The notes under the pieces are model-generated. The model did no database searches, was not told the origin of the DNA, and saw only the letters and a list, made by a program, of their open reading frames with translations. Positions 9,056 through 18,611 of a stretch of 64,000 nt of DNA are shown here, piece after piece. The stretch covers positions 62,001 to 126,000 of the forward strand of contig NZ_JACJOD010000013.1 in NCBI RefSeq assembly GCF_014695385.1, written 5' to 3'. Within the stretch, counting starts at the first letter, position 1. Every line of letters begins with the position of its first letter. The DNA comes from Trichocoleus sp. FACHB-46 (lineage in GTDB: Bacteria > Cyanobacteriota > Cyanobacteriia > FACHB-46). The position numbers and the translations under genes were made by a program.

Positions 9056-10138
9056 TCAGTTGACGACGCTTTGAGCAGGCTCAGAAACCTTCTCGTCTTC
9101 CCGTAGCACCTCAGTCAAGATGGAAGCTGGACGCTGTCGATGGGGCCAAGCAAAGGCGTGCTTGAAAGCTGCATCTTGGCAAGCTTGAAGTTCCTTGAAG
9201 CCAATCACGTCATAGGTCAACAGATTTTCGTACTCGAACGGCAAGCGAACATTGTGCAACCCTGCATTATCTGTGCAGATGGCAATATCTACCCCTGCTT
9301 CAAAGCAGCGATCGAATACTAGTTTGAGTTGGCGAATATCCTCTAGAGTGCCCGTCTTGAGATACGTGGTCGGACAGACTTCCAAGCATTGATTTTGCTG
9401 AGCTAACTCTGGCAAAAGTTCTGGATATCGCAGCGGAATCTGAATTCCGTGACCAATCCGCATCAAATAAGGCAGTAGTTCTGGATAACTACCATCTGTA
9501 GTTTCGTACACATGCCCAGTAGTGTTGAGTCCCAGCGATCGCGCGTAGGCATACAACTCCGTAAACTCATCAAGCCGCTCCGCATAATAGGCATCGCCCC
9601 CAGCTAAATCAATGCCACAAACATAGGTGCGATTTTGAGCCGATAATTCCACGATGGCTCGGTTTACGGCATACGGTAAGCGGGAGTGCATACACAAGAT
9701 CTGGCTCGTCACGATCGGGTATTCACTCAGCTGACTAGCCTGCCCCACAATCTCGACAATTTGAGCCATCTGGTCGATCCGCTCAGTTTGGGGCAAATGG
9801 TCTGGCGTCCGCAAATAAGGGGTATAGCGCAACTCTAAATACGCAAGATTCTCAAAGATATAAGCGCCCCGAATCAAGCGGTAGATAAAGTAAGGTAATG
9901 TCTTGGCACTCTGGACATTTTCTACCAGCGTATGTAATTCTAGATACTCATCTAGGGTTTTACGAGGCCGAGTGTAGAATTCCTCAAACTCTGGGTACTC
10001 TGGAAAGCGTTGAGCTAAATCCGACTGACTGCGATGAAAGTAGCGCCAGAGTACCCGAGGGACAACTGAACCGCCTAAGTGACGGTGTAGCTCAGCATAT
10101 AAAGACACGGCAACCTCATTCAAAAAATAAGTTGACAA
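9056..10138 (-). CDS. Adenosine deaminase family protein
   Basis: A 360-residue member of the metal-dependent adenosine/AMP deaminase branch of the amidohydrolases, presumably hydrolysing the amino group of a purine nucleoside. Metal and catalytic landmarks can be aligned: E-L-H-R-H-L-G-G (the HxH pair near residue 18), G-I-D-L-A-G-G-D, G-H-V-Y-E (the His and catalytic Glu of classical H-A-G-E), R-I-G-H-G and C-T-D-N. In classical enzymes the last motif is T-D-D; the first (zinc-binding) Asp is kept but the second is Asn here, and H-A-G-E has become H-V-Y-E, so the substrate may differ from adenosine. The gene faces psb27 across a shared terminator and is divergent from purA, which fits purine salvage. 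ATG 10138 is the natural start. Confidence 0.85.
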   Translation of the reverse strand: MSTYFLNEVAVSLYAELHRHLGGSVVPRVLWRYFHRSQSDLAQRFPEYPEFEEFYTRPRKTLDEYLELHTLVENVQSAKTLPYFIYRLIRGAYIFENLAYLELRYTPYLRTPDHLPQTERIDQMAQIVEIVGQASQLSEYPIVTSQILCMHSRLPYAVNRAIVELSAQNRTYVCGIDLAGGDAYYAERLDEFTELYAYARSLGLNTTGHVYETTDGSYPELLPYLMRIGHGIQIPLRYPELLPELAQQNQCLEVCPTTYLKTGTLEDIRQLKLVFDRCFEAGVDIAICTDNAGLHNVRLPFEYENLLTYDVIGFKELQACQDAAFKHAFAWPHRQRPASILTEVLREDEKVSEPAQSVVN

Positions 10139-10364
10139 TCGCCTGCCTGTCTCAGGAAAAAGAGCACAGTTAGATTAAATCAGCTAACTGCACCCCTCTG
10201 GTCCCAGTCAGCAGCTGCCATTAAATTGTGTAAATCCTTCTTCAACTATAGACAAATCTATGGAAGACCGGAGGGTTTCTAAAATGGCTGCCAACAGATT
10301 TTTCAACTTCTATCTTGAGGTTGACACTTGTTACGTTGGTTGCCGATAATCGTAATTTGTGTGA

Positions 10365-11726
<1,362 letters not shown>

Positions 11727-11796
11727 AACAAACGCTTTCTAGGATGACTGCACTTTATGGGCACCTATACACCTACCGTTAGCAGGATTTAAGTTA

Positions 11797-11845
11797 CTGT
11801 GCTCTGCGTTAGCCTGAAGGGCCATAGCGGAGCACAGTTTTTTTT
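11797..11845 (+). terminator. Terminator after purA, abutting the rplY start
   Basis: CTGTGCTC (11797-11804) pairs with GAGCACAG (11830-11837), followed directly by eight T. The interior can form a smaller GCC/GGC hairpin. The T tract ends exactly where the rplY ATG begins, so this may be the purA terminator or an attenuator controlling rplY. Confidence 0.75.
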
Positions 11846-12460
11846 ATGCTACTGAACCTGGAGTGTCAAAAACGGGAGTCTGGAACTAAGCCGGGAGCGC
11901 TACGACGTGCTGGCAAGACTCCTGCTGTTTTGTATGGACATAAAGGGGCAGAGTCAATTTCCTTAACCTTGGATGCCAAAGTAGCGGAAAGCTTAGTTGA
12001 TAAAGCCACTCTGAACAATACATTGGTGCAACTGAGCATTCCCAGCTTAGGGTGGAGTGGCAAGACGTTGCTCCGCGAAGTTCAAACTCACGCTTGGAAG
12101 CCGTCAATTTATCACCTCAGCTTCTTTGCGATTGAGTCGCAATCTAGCATTCACGTTCAGGTACCTATCCATCCCACGGGTGAAGCCCCAGGAGTCAAGC
12201 TGGAGCAAGGTTCTCTGGATACAGTTTTGACGGAAGTGCAGATCCAATGCCCTCCTGGAAGTATCCCTGACTTTATTGAAGTGGATATTTCCGAGCTTCA
12301 TGTGGGCGATATGGTACATATCAGCGATCTAAAATTGCCTGATGGTGCCGTTGCGCTAGAAGATCCAGCCCAGGTAGTCATGATCGTCATCGGACCTAGA
12401 AGCACTGCCGCAGCAGAGCAAGAGGAAGCAACAACTACGGAATCAGCTGCCGCCACATAA
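11846..12460 (+). CDS. rplY: 50S ribosomal protein bL25 (CTC/TL5 form)
   Basis: 5S rRNA-binding ribosomal protein of the long CTC/TL5 type: an L25 domain (about 1-90) followed by a C-terminal beta-rich TL5 domain. Landmarks are the N-terminal L-E-C-Q-K-R, A-L-R-R-A-G-K-T-P-A-V-L-Y-G-H, P-I-H-P-T-G-E-A-P-G-V-K and D-I-S-E-L-H-V-G-D-M-V-H-I-S-D. Length 204 is usual for this form; the tail is Ala/Glu/Thr-rich. The ATG at 11846 agrees with family N-termini but has no ribosome binding site because it sits directly after a terminator T tract. Confidence 0.95.
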   Translation: MLLNLECQKRESGTKPGALRRAGKTPAVLYGHKGAESISLTLDAKVAESLVDKATLNNTLVQLSIPSLGWSGKTLLREVQTHAWKPSIYHLSFFAIESQSSIHVQVPIHPTGEAPGVKLEQGSLDTVLTEVQIQCPPGSIPDFIEVDISELHVGDMVHISDLKLPDGAVALEDPAQVVMIVIGPRSTAAAEQEEATTTESAAAT

Positions 12461-12499
12461 GTCTGAAATACAAGTTTCGAGCCAAACAGAGTTATAAGA

Positions 12500-12523
12500 G
12501 CCAGGGTTACACCTGGCTTTTTT
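12500..12523 (+). terminator. Rho-independent terminator after rplY
   Basis: GCCAGG and CCTGGC arms with a six-base loop, then six T. It lies about 40 bases after the rplY stop. Confidence 0.85.
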
Positions 12524-12582
12524 GTGGGAGCTTTTTGATTGGGCAGGTTGTTTTGGGCTGAATTTACTGGATATTAGAGAGT

Positions 12583-14124
12583 ATGACAGACACTTCTCTT
12601 CCCCCTTTTATTCAACAGATGCTGGAGCCAGGATTTTATCCCCATCCTGTCGTAGAGCCGATCCAGCTAATTCAGACTCACGTTTCCTATGTACTGCTGA
12701 CAGGTGATTATGCTTATAAAGCCAAAAAACCCGTTAACTTTGGCTTTTTAGATTTCGATACGCTGGAAAAACGCCATCACTTCTGCGAAGAAGAGCTGCG
12801 TCTCAATCAACGCGGTGCGGCAGAGCTGTATATCGAGATTCTGCCCTTGACGCAGAGTGGCGATCGCTATACCCTAGGTGGCTCCGGCGCTCCGGTCGAG
12901 TACGTGATCAAGATGCGGCAGTTTCCCCAAGAAACGCTATTCACGAACTTGTTCGATCGCGGAGAGTTAACCGCAACCCGTTTGGTAGAGTTAGCCCAAG
13001 AACTCGCAAGTTTTCATGCTAAAGCAGCTAGTAGCGACTATATCCGCAGCTTTGGTGAGGTAGACCAGATCCGAGTGGCGATCGATGAAAACTACGACCA
13101 AACCCAAGGCTATGTAGGCGGGCCGCAAACTCAGCAGCAGCTCGACGAAACTCGCAGCTACACCGATCGCTTGTTTGCAGAACAGAAAACTCTGTTCGAC
13201 AGTCGTATTCAGAACGGCTGGATTCGTGAGTGTCACGGGGACGTGCATTTGCGGAATATTTGCCTGTGGCAAGACAAGATTTTGCTGTTCGACTGCATTG
13301 AGTTCAACGAGCCGTTTCGCTTTGTTGATGTCATGTTCGATGTCGCTTACATCGTCATGGACCTTGATGCCCGCGATCGCACCGACTTAAGCAATGTTTT
13401 CTTAAACGCTTATGTAGAGCAAACGGGAGACTGGGAAGGGTTGCAAGTTCTACCTTTCTATCTCAGTCGGCAATCTTATGTCCGGGCCAAGGTTACTTCG
13501 TTCTTGCTGGGTGATCCGGCAGTCCCGGAAGCCGAGAAGCAAGCTGCTGCTGAAACCGCCGCCCGCTATTACCGTTTAGCTTGGCAGTATACCCAACCGC
13601 AGCAGGGGCGATTGATTTTGATGTCTGGGTTGTCTGGCTCTGGCAAGAGTACTACGGCGCGCCAAGTGGCAGGTGAGATTGGCGGTATTCACATTCGCTC
13701 TGATGCGGTGCGGAAACATTTGGGCGGCATTCCCCTCCAGCAACGGGGTGGCGCTGATCTTTATACGCCAGAGATGACCCAGAAAACCTACGATCGCCTA
13801 CTCAAACTTGGCACGACCTTAGCCGCGCAAGGTTTCCCGGTGATTCTGGATGCTAAGTACGATCGCCAAGCTTTACGGGCTGAGGCGATCGCTCAAGCTC
13901 AAGCTCATCAATTACCGCTGCAAATTCTTTATTGCACGGCTCCAGAAGCTGTGTTGCACGATCGCTTGCAGCAACGCAGCAACGACATCGCGGATGCCAC
14001 GGCAGATTTACTCGCTCAACAGCAGATGGCCCCCTTTACGGCGGATGAGCAAGCTTTCGTGACCACCCTGGACACCACGAAAGACTTAACATCCTTGCTC
14101 ACGCAGACTCTGCAATCCCTATAG
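12583..14124 (+). CDS. APH-like phosphotransferase fused to a P-loop kinase domain
   Basis: A 513-residue two-domain protein. Residues about 1-330 form an aminoglycoside-phosphotransferase-like fold, with the catalytic loop C-H-G-D-V-H-L-R-N and metal-binding F-D-C-I-E-F-N. Residues about 340-513 form a P-loop kinase with Walker A G-L-S-G-S-G-K-S-T and a downstream D-A-K-Y-D segment. This pairing (COG2187-like plus COG0645-like) is found across bacteria without a firmly assigned substrate. Cytoplasmic; no membrane segment. It follows the rplY terminator and precedes three membrane-protein genes on the same strand with small gaps, so they could share transcription. I do not assign antibiotic resistance: the fold alone does not support it. 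Confidence 0.85.
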   Translation: MTDTSLPPFIQQMLEPGFYPHPVVEPIQLIQTHVSYVLLTGDYAYKAKKPVNFGFLDFDTLEKRHHFCEEELRLNQRGAAELYIEILPLTQSGDRYTLGGSGAPVEYVIKMRQFPQETLFTNLFDRGELTATRLVELAQELASFHAKAASSDYIRSFGEVDQIRVAIDENYDQTQGYVGGPQTQQQLDETRSYTDRLFAEQKTLFDSRIQNGWIRECHGDVHLRNICLWQDKILLFDCIEFNEPFRFVDVMFDVAYIVMDLDARDRTDLSNVFLNAYVEQTGDWEGLQVLPFYLSRQSYVRAKVTSFLLGDPAVPEAEKQAAAETAARYYRLAWQYTQPQQGRLILMSGLSGSGKSTTARQVAGEIGGIHIRSDAVRKHLGGIPLQQRGGADLYTPEMTQKTYDRLLKLGTTLAAQGFPVILDAKYDRQALRAEAIAQAQAHQLPLQILYCTAPEAVLHDRLQQRSNDIADATADLLAQQQMAPFTADEQAFVTTLDTTKDLTSLLTQTLQSL

Positions 14125-14142
14125 GGATAGGAGAAAAAGACG

Positions 14143-14469
14143 GTGGCCAAGTCTTCTAGGTTTTCAGGCGGATTTGCAGTAGGACTGAAGTGGTCTTTAT
14201 TCTTTCTGCTCTGCTTTTTCATCCTGGGTTACTCCGCCGTCTTTAGTGTCCTTCTCGCCTCAATGGGGGGATTTGCCACTAGCTTGATCACAGATTGGTG
14301 GAATGCTAAAGCTGATCCTCAACCTGCGACAACTTCAGATGCGGCAGGCAACCAAGCGAATCAGCCTAAAGCAGAACGAGTCCTGACCCGCGCTGAAAAA
14401 TGGCAACGAGCCACTGGCACTCATCGCAGGCGTCTCCCCAGATTAAAGTGGCCGTTTGGCAAAAGGTAA
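14143..14469 (+). CDS. Conserved-type small membrane protein, function unknown
   Basis: A 108-residue protein starting at GTG 14143 after an AGGAGAAAAAGACG ribosome binding site. It has one or two hydrophobic segments (about residues 15-50), a Gln/Ala/Asn-rich linker and a strongly basic tail with R-A-E-K-W-Q-R-A and H-R-R-R. It lies 18 bases after the kinase fusion and runs up to the AI-2E-type gene, which suggests an operon. I do not recognise the family; the basic tail could face the cytoplasm and bind nucleic acid or lipid head groups, but that is only an inference. Confidence 0.7.
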   Translation: MAKSSRFSGGFAVGLKWSLFFLLCFFILGYSAVFSVLLASMGGFATSLITDWWNAKADPQPATTSDAAGNQANQPKAERVLTRAEKWQRATGTHRRRLPRLKWPFGKR

Positions 14470-14479
14470 AATCAAGCTC

Positions 14480-15595
14480 ATGACTAACTCCCCCAATAAA
14501 GTACAGCGATGGTTAGCCTGGGGCTTGCCTTTTCCGCTAATTGTGCTTAATGCTTGGGTTGCCCTTCAGGTATTTGAGTATTTTGAGCCACTAGTGACCG
14601 TAGTTGGCCTCGGTGTTTTGCTAGCTTTCGTCTTAAACTACCCCGTGCGTTTTTTGCATCAACGCGGCATGAAACGCAATCGAGCCGTTTTCTTAACGTT
14701 CTTCGTGGCGCTCCTTGTAGTGATTGGGGTGGGGGTGACGCTGATTCCCATTGTGCTAGAGCAACTGAGCGAAGTGATCAGAGTTTTGCCGAGTTGGATT
14801 AATTCAGGCAGTACTAAACTGGAGCGCTTGAACCAATGGCTAGAGACTCGCAATTTGCCCATCGACTTCAGTCATTTGGCCACTCAGTTGACCGATCGCT
14901 TCCCAGATGAGGTACAAGCCCTAGCCGAAGAATTGCTTACCTTAGCTTTGGACACCGTCAACAGCGTCTCCGACGTACTACTGACGGCTGTGCTGACGTT
15001 TTACTTATTGCTAGATGGCGATCGCCTCTGGAACGGTTTGTTTCGTCGCTTGCCGAGTCGGTTTGGGGTGCCCATTCAGCGATCGCTCCAACAAAACTTT
15101 CAAAACTATTTTCTCGGTCAGGTTACGCTTGCGGCCCTCGTCGGCACTGCTATGACTCTGGCTTTTTTAGCGCTGCGGCTGAAATTTGGCTTGCTATTCG
15201 GCCTTGGGATCGGCGTTATGACCTTGATTCCCTTTGGCGATGTCCTAAGTTTTGTGCTGGTGGGCCTCTTGGTGGCTTCGCATGATTTTTGGTTGGGTGC
15301 CAGAACGTTAGGAGTGGCTGTGGTGGTCGATCAAGTGATTGACCAAGCGATCGCGCCAAGATTAATCGGGAGCTTCACAGGTCTAAGCCCCATTTGGGTG
15401 ATTGCTGTCTTGGTCATTGGCACGAAAGTTGGTGGCTTACTGGGTCTCCTGATTGCTGTCCCCATTGCCAGTTCGATCAAAAGTCTTTTAGATATTAGCT
15501 TCCAGCCTGTTCCAGAGGACAATGGCCGCGAACTGGAGCCGTCCAATTTCAATCCCATACAACTAACTCCTGCAGAATCAGAGCCTCGCTCGTAG
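14480..15595 (+). CDS. AI-2E family transporter-like membrane protein
   Basis: Polytopic membrane protein of the YdiK/PerM/TqsA (AI-2E transporter) superfamily, 372 residues from ATG 14480. A TTG at 14456 would add eight residues and overlap the upstream gene. About eight hydrophobic segments are visible: two near the N-terminus, one around residue 60-80, a long soluble amphipathic part, and a C-terminal group. Family-like stretches include Y-F-L-G-Q-V-T-L-A-A-L-V-G, P-F-G-D-V-L-S and G-L-S-P-I-W-V-I-A-V-L-V-I-G. Members export or exchange small molecules or ions; the substrate cannot be told from sequence. Confidence 0.85.
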   Translation: MTNSPNKVQRWLAWGLPFPLIVLNAWVALQVFEYFEPLVTVVGLGVLLAFVLNYPVRFLHQRGMKRNRAVFLTFFVALLVVIGVGVTLIPIVLEQLSEVIRVLPSWINSGSTKLERLNQWLETRNLPIDFSHLATQLTDRFPDEVQALAEELLTLALDTVNSVSDVLLTAVLTFYLLLDGDRLWNGLFRRLPSRFGVPIQRSLQQNFQNYFLGQVTLAALVGTAMTLAFLALRLKFGLLFGLGIGVMTLIPFGDVLSFVLVGLLVASHDFWLGARTLGVAVVVDQVIDQAIAPRLIGSFTGLSPIWVIAVLVIGTKVGGLLGLLIAVPIASSIKSLLDISFQPVPEDNGRELEPSNFNPIQLTPAESEPRS

Positions 15596-15658
15596 GGGCG
15601 AAGCCCTCGGCGAGGTGCTTTGGAGGGTTACAAGGTCGCTTGTCTAAAAGCTTCGCCC
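15596..15658. repeat. Long hairpin of cyanobacterial dispersed-repeat type
   Basis: GGGCGAAGC (15596-15604) pairs with GCTTCGCCC (15650-15658); inside, CCTCGGCGAGG can form a second small hairpin. The GGGGCGAAGCC...CGGCGAGG wording resembles short dispersed repeats in filamentous cyanobacteria. It fills the gap between the transporter stop and the DUF218 gene and has no T tract. Confidence 0.5.
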
Positions 15659-15681
15659 TGATTCAATTCAATCGATCGCCT

Positions 15682-16473
15682 ATGTTTTTGTTTCTGTCAA
15701 AGTTGCTGCCTTTATTCTTGTACCCGTTAGGGCTGAGTTGCTTGCTGTTGGTGGTGGCCTTGTTGACGTTTTGGAAGCGGCCTCGAATTGCGGCTGGTGC
15801 GATCGCTCTGGCCCTCACCGTCCTCCTGTTGGGAGGCAATGGTTGGGTTGCCAATCAGTTAGTGCGATCGCTGGAGTGGCAAAATTTACCAGCGGCAGAA
15901 TTGCCTCAAGCAGATGCGATTGTGGTGCTAGGGGGTGCGACTAAGTCTGTTGCCAAACCCAGACCTGGCGTAGACTTGAGTGAAGCAGGCGATCGCGTGG
16001 TCTATGGGGCGCAACTGTATCGCGAGGGGAAAGCGCCACTTTTGATTCTGAGTGGCGGTCGGATTAACTGGCGGGGTGGGGGATCTCCGGAATCAGCGGA
16101 TATGGCGGCATTAGTGAAGAGTTGGGGCGTCCCTGAGTCAGCGATTCTGCAAGACCCGCGATCGCTGAATACCTATGAGAATGCCGTTAATGTGAAGCAA
16201 ATTCTAGAATCGCACCAGATTAAGCGAGTTTTGCTCGTCACTTCGGCCATGCACATGCCGCGATCGCGACTCATTTTCCAGCGCCAAGGCATTGAAGCAA
16301 TTCCTGCACCCACTGACTTCTTGGTCACTGAGCTAGAAATACAAGAGCTACAGAGCAGCCCAGAAGCGCTCTTGCTCAATCTCATCCCTGATGCTGATCG
16401 GCTTCAACAATCTTCTCGCGTCCTGAAGGAGTATTTAGGATTAGCAATTTATCGGCTACGCGGTTGGCTGTAA
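15682..16473 (+). CDS. DUF218 (YdcF/ElyC/SanA-type) membrane protein
   Basis: 263 residues from ATG 15682; an upstream in-frame TTG at 15640 lies within the hairpin repeat and is less likely. Two N-terminal membrane helices (about 8-58) are followed by a DUF218 domain with D-A-I-V-V-L-G-G-A, L-I-L-S-G-G-R, S-A-D-M-A and T-S-A-M-H-M-P-R-S. Relatives such as ElyC and SanA act in envelope integrity and peptidoglycan or common-antigen metabolism. The catalytic role here is unknown. Confidence 0.88.
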   Translation: MFLFLSKLLPLFLYPLGLSCLLLVVALLTFWKRPRIAAGAIALALTVLLLGGNGWVANQLVRSLEWQNLPAAELPQADAIVVLGGATKSVAKPRPGVDLSEAGDRVVYGAQLYREGKAPLLILSGGRINWRGGGSPESADMAALVKSWGVPESAILQDPRSLNTYENAVNVKQILESHQIKRVLLVTSAMHMPRSRLIFQRQGIEAIPAPTDFLVTELEIQELQSSPEALLLNLIPDADRLQQSSRVLKEYLGLAIYRLRGWL

Positions 16474-16485
16474 GTGACAAATTAA

Positions 16486-17508
16486 CTACCCTCTCCCATT
16501 AGTCCCTACAGTCACGACCACTTCTGAAGTAGAACTGAGGTCGGATACTACAGGACACATTACTTGCAGCCGCAGCGTATTGCGGAATTCAGGAGCGAGG
16601 TAGCGTTGCTGAATGGGTTGCCAACTTTGCCACAGTTGCAGTTTTCGTTGTTGAATTTGCTCATCCAAAGTGGGTAGCGCTGTGGCTAAGTCTGACTCTA
16701 ACTCAGCACTCAAAAACTCGCTCAACACTGAATAATCTTGAATCTGCCCTAGCACTTCCTGAATATTCTTAAAGTCTTCGACTTGAGCGGCATAAGCAGG
16801 ATCATAGAAGTCGGTGAAGAATTCGGTTTGATAGCGTACTCGCTTCAGCTGCTTACGCAGGTCATGCAGTTGCGTTTCTTGGTCTGCCAATAACGCTTGA
16901 ATGACTTTGGTATCTAACTTTGATGAGGATTGATTTTGAGCTAGATTCGCTCCGACTAGCCAACCGGGATGCAGCAGCAGTTGACTGATTAGCGGCAGTA
17001 ATAAATCAGGCAGCACTTTGAGAATAGGTTGCTCAGCGATCGCTTGATACTCGGGGTGTTTAACCCAACGGGAAAAGGCTTTCTTGAACTTTTGGTAGTG
17101 GCCGCGATGTAAGGTTTTTTCTAGTTCAGCGAAGTGGTGCGATCGCTGCTTTTGTAGTTTTCTAAAAACGGCATCTAACTCTTTTTGCTCTGCTTTTTTA
17201 AGTGAGGGATAGTAACGATTTTTTAACTCTGGTTGCAGAACATCTAAATCTCGTACTGCTCCTAATTTCTTGGCGATTTTACTAATTTGAGGAATATTAG
17301 CTGCCTTGGGTAAATCTAAGGCAGGGCCAAACACTTGTAGGGCAGTCCGGAGACGGCGCATGCCAACTCGCATTTGATGTAAATGCTCTGGTTCTGAGTC
17401 TTGCAGGACTGCTGCTTCGGGCTTTACAGATTTTTTGAAGTGCTGCTGAATGGCTTGATGAGCATATTCTCCCAAGGTCGCTGCTCTGACGGGTGTCTGG
17501 ATTTTCAT
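16486..17508 (-). CDS. CHAD domain protein
   Basis: A 340-residue all-helical protein rich in Lys, Gln and His. The CHAD domain begins near residue 15 and shows H-L-H-Q-M-R-V-G-M-R-R-L-R-T-A-L, with the conserved His/Arg surface, then I-A-K-K-L-G-A-V-R-D-L-D-V and later L-R-K-Q-L-K-R-V-R-Y-Q-T-E-F-F. CHAD domains bind inorganic polyphosphate; in some organisms they accompany CYTH triphosphatases, which I do not see nearby. It is convergent with the DUF218 gene and divergent from the 74-residue protein. Confidence 0.9.
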   Translation of the reverse strand: MKIQTPVRAATLGEYAHQAIQQHFKKSVKPEAAVLQDSEPEHLHQMRVGMRRLRTALQVFGPALDLPKAANIPQISKIAKKLGAVRDLDVLQPELKNRYYPSLKKAEQKELDAVFRKLQKQRSHHFAELEKTLHRGHYQKFKKAFSRWVKHPEYQAIAEQPILKVLPDLLLPLISQLLLHPGWLVGANLAQNQSSSKLDTKVIQALLADQETQLHDLRKQLKRVRYQTEFFTDFYDPAYAAQVEDFKNIQEVLGQIQDYSVLSEFLSAELESDLATALPTLDEQIQQRKLQLWQSWQPIQQRYLAPEFRNTLRLQVMCPVVSDLSSTSEVVVTVGTNGRG

Positions 17509-17609
17509 ATCGCTTCGTTACAACTCAAAGAATTATCAGAATGGAAAATCTTATCGAATTTTTGTTAACCTTTGACTACCATTTTGTTAATTTCAGCCAG
17601 GTAATTACT

Positions 17610-17712
17610 CAGTCCTAAGATAGTTAGTTTGAAACTTTGTCTGCCAATATGCGTATTGGAGGAGGGCTTGGCAAACGAGCGCTTTTCTCAGCGAGCCTGT
17701 CGTCTAGGACTG
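17610..17712 (+). ncRNA. Possible structured RNA or leader in the CHAD upstream region
   Basis: CAGTCCTA (17610-17617) and TAGGACTG (17705-17712) can close a domain about 100 bases long. Inside are two mutually exclusive hairpins: CCAATA-tgcg-TATTGG (17644-17659), or TGCCAA (17642-17647) with TTGGCA (17668-17673). A strong GGAGGAGG lies in the switching segment, 2 bases before a TTG that opens a 16-residue frame ending at 17719. It matches no RNA family I know, and strand and transcription are unproven. Confidence 0.3.
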
Positions 17713-17820
17713 GGATAGGTAAACTATAAAAGTATGGTTTTATCTCTATCAGAAATTTCAGATAAAGTTAACAAATTATTTATTCAAAGTAAATTAAAAC
17801 TTCTAGAGTTAGTTATTTAG

Positions 17821-18045
17821 ATGTCTCAGCCTTTACATTGGGTCGTCCCAGCTCCTCCACCGGACACTGAATTCTTTGCGGTCTATCAAGCCACCCATGA
17901 GTTTTATCGGGAAGCACAACATCGAGAGGCGTTGGAGGAGTATTACGAATGGTACGAACAAACGGCTGCTGCTCACCGCCGCGAGTTTGAGAAGATGCGG
18001 GGAGATGTGAATATTTTTGGCTGGTTTAGTCGGCGCGATCGCTAG
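17821..18045 (+). CDS. Small conserved-type cytoplasmic protein, unknown
   Basis: 74 residues from ATG 17821, rich in Glu, Tyr, Arg and His. A Pro-rich N-terminus (V-P-A-P-P-P-D-T) leads into a predicted helix with E-E-Y-Y-E-W-Y-E-Q and ends in basic S-R-R-D-R. Composition looks like a real folded protein, and a HIP1 site overlaps its 3' end. No function can be assigned. The overlapping frame at 18017-18259 is not convincing. Confidence 0.6.
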   Translation: MSQPLHWVVPAPPPDTEFFAVYQATHEFYREAQHREALEEYYEWYEQTAAAHRREFEKMRGDVNIFGWFSRRDR

Positions 18046-18178
18046 TATCCAGCCTCCTGTTAGAACCGAGAGCTTGAGGGCACCTGCCCCCAAACCCCCG
18101 CTGAGAGAGTTGCGTCCCCCAGCCTCCCTCCAGAAGGTTTTCGTAAAATTTTTTGGTGGAGAAGGTAAAAAGCAAAGA

Positions 18179-18215
18179 CCCCTGATGTTTCTAGCAATGA
18201 GAAATCAATCAGGGG
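18179..18215. terminator. Terminator-like hairpin between small gene and ftrV
   Basis: CCCCTGAT pairs with ATCAGGGG, with an inner TTTCT/AGAAA pairing. There is no T tract on either side, so termination is only likely. It sits between convergent genes. Confidence 0.5.
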
Positions 18216-18282
18216 TTAGTAAAGTGATGAGTTTTATCTCTGAGCTTGAGCTGGCGTAGGAGGCTTCCTCCTGGGAACAGAA

Positions 18283-18507
18283 CTATGCGGTTACTTCTAG
18301 TTCTACTTCTTGCAAGTGAGCGCGAAATTTTTTGTCAAATTTGACTTGGATGGGTAGGTTGGCACTGACGGGTCGGCCCTGCCACTCCTTGACGACAGCT
18401 ACTACTTCGCCTTCCTGACCTTTGATATCAAATGCTTGATTGCGATGGTCAGGATGATGGTACACAATGACGGATTCTTTGACGCGAACGCGATCGCCAA
18501 CTTTCAT
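18283..18507 (-). CDS. ftrV: Ferredoxin-thioredoxin reductase variable chain
   Basis: Variable (alpha) subunit of ferredoxin-thioredoxin reductase, which passes electrons from photosynthetic ferredoxin to thioredoxin. The 74-residue SH3-like barrel matches the family along its whole length: M-K-V-G-D-R-V-R-V, V-Y-H-H-P, G-Q-E-G-E-V, W-Q-G-R-P-V-S-A-N-L-P and V-K-F-D-K-K-F-R-A-H. The catalytic chain ftrC is not in this window. ATG 18507 gives the standard N-terminus. Confidence 0.93.
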   Translation of the reverse strand: MKVGDRVRVKESVIVYHHPDHRNQAFDIKGQEGEVVAVVKEWQGRPVSANLPIQVKFDKKFRAHLQEVELEVTA

Positions 18508-18611
18508 AATCCTCGTGTTTCCTCTTCAACAACCTGAACCAATGCAGCGCTCAACCATAAGTAGCGCTTGCAGACAACCTTTTTATCTTCACATAGAGTG
18601 GCACTTTCCTA

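Noticed and set aside
12583-14124. Aminoglycoside resistance gene
   Set aside because: The APH-like fold is shared by many kinases; the fused P-loop kinase architecture is a widespread non-resistance family.
18017-18259. 80-residue open frame (+)
   Set aside because: Overlaps a credible small gene, and its Pro-rich middle covers repeat-like C-rich DNA and a hairpin.
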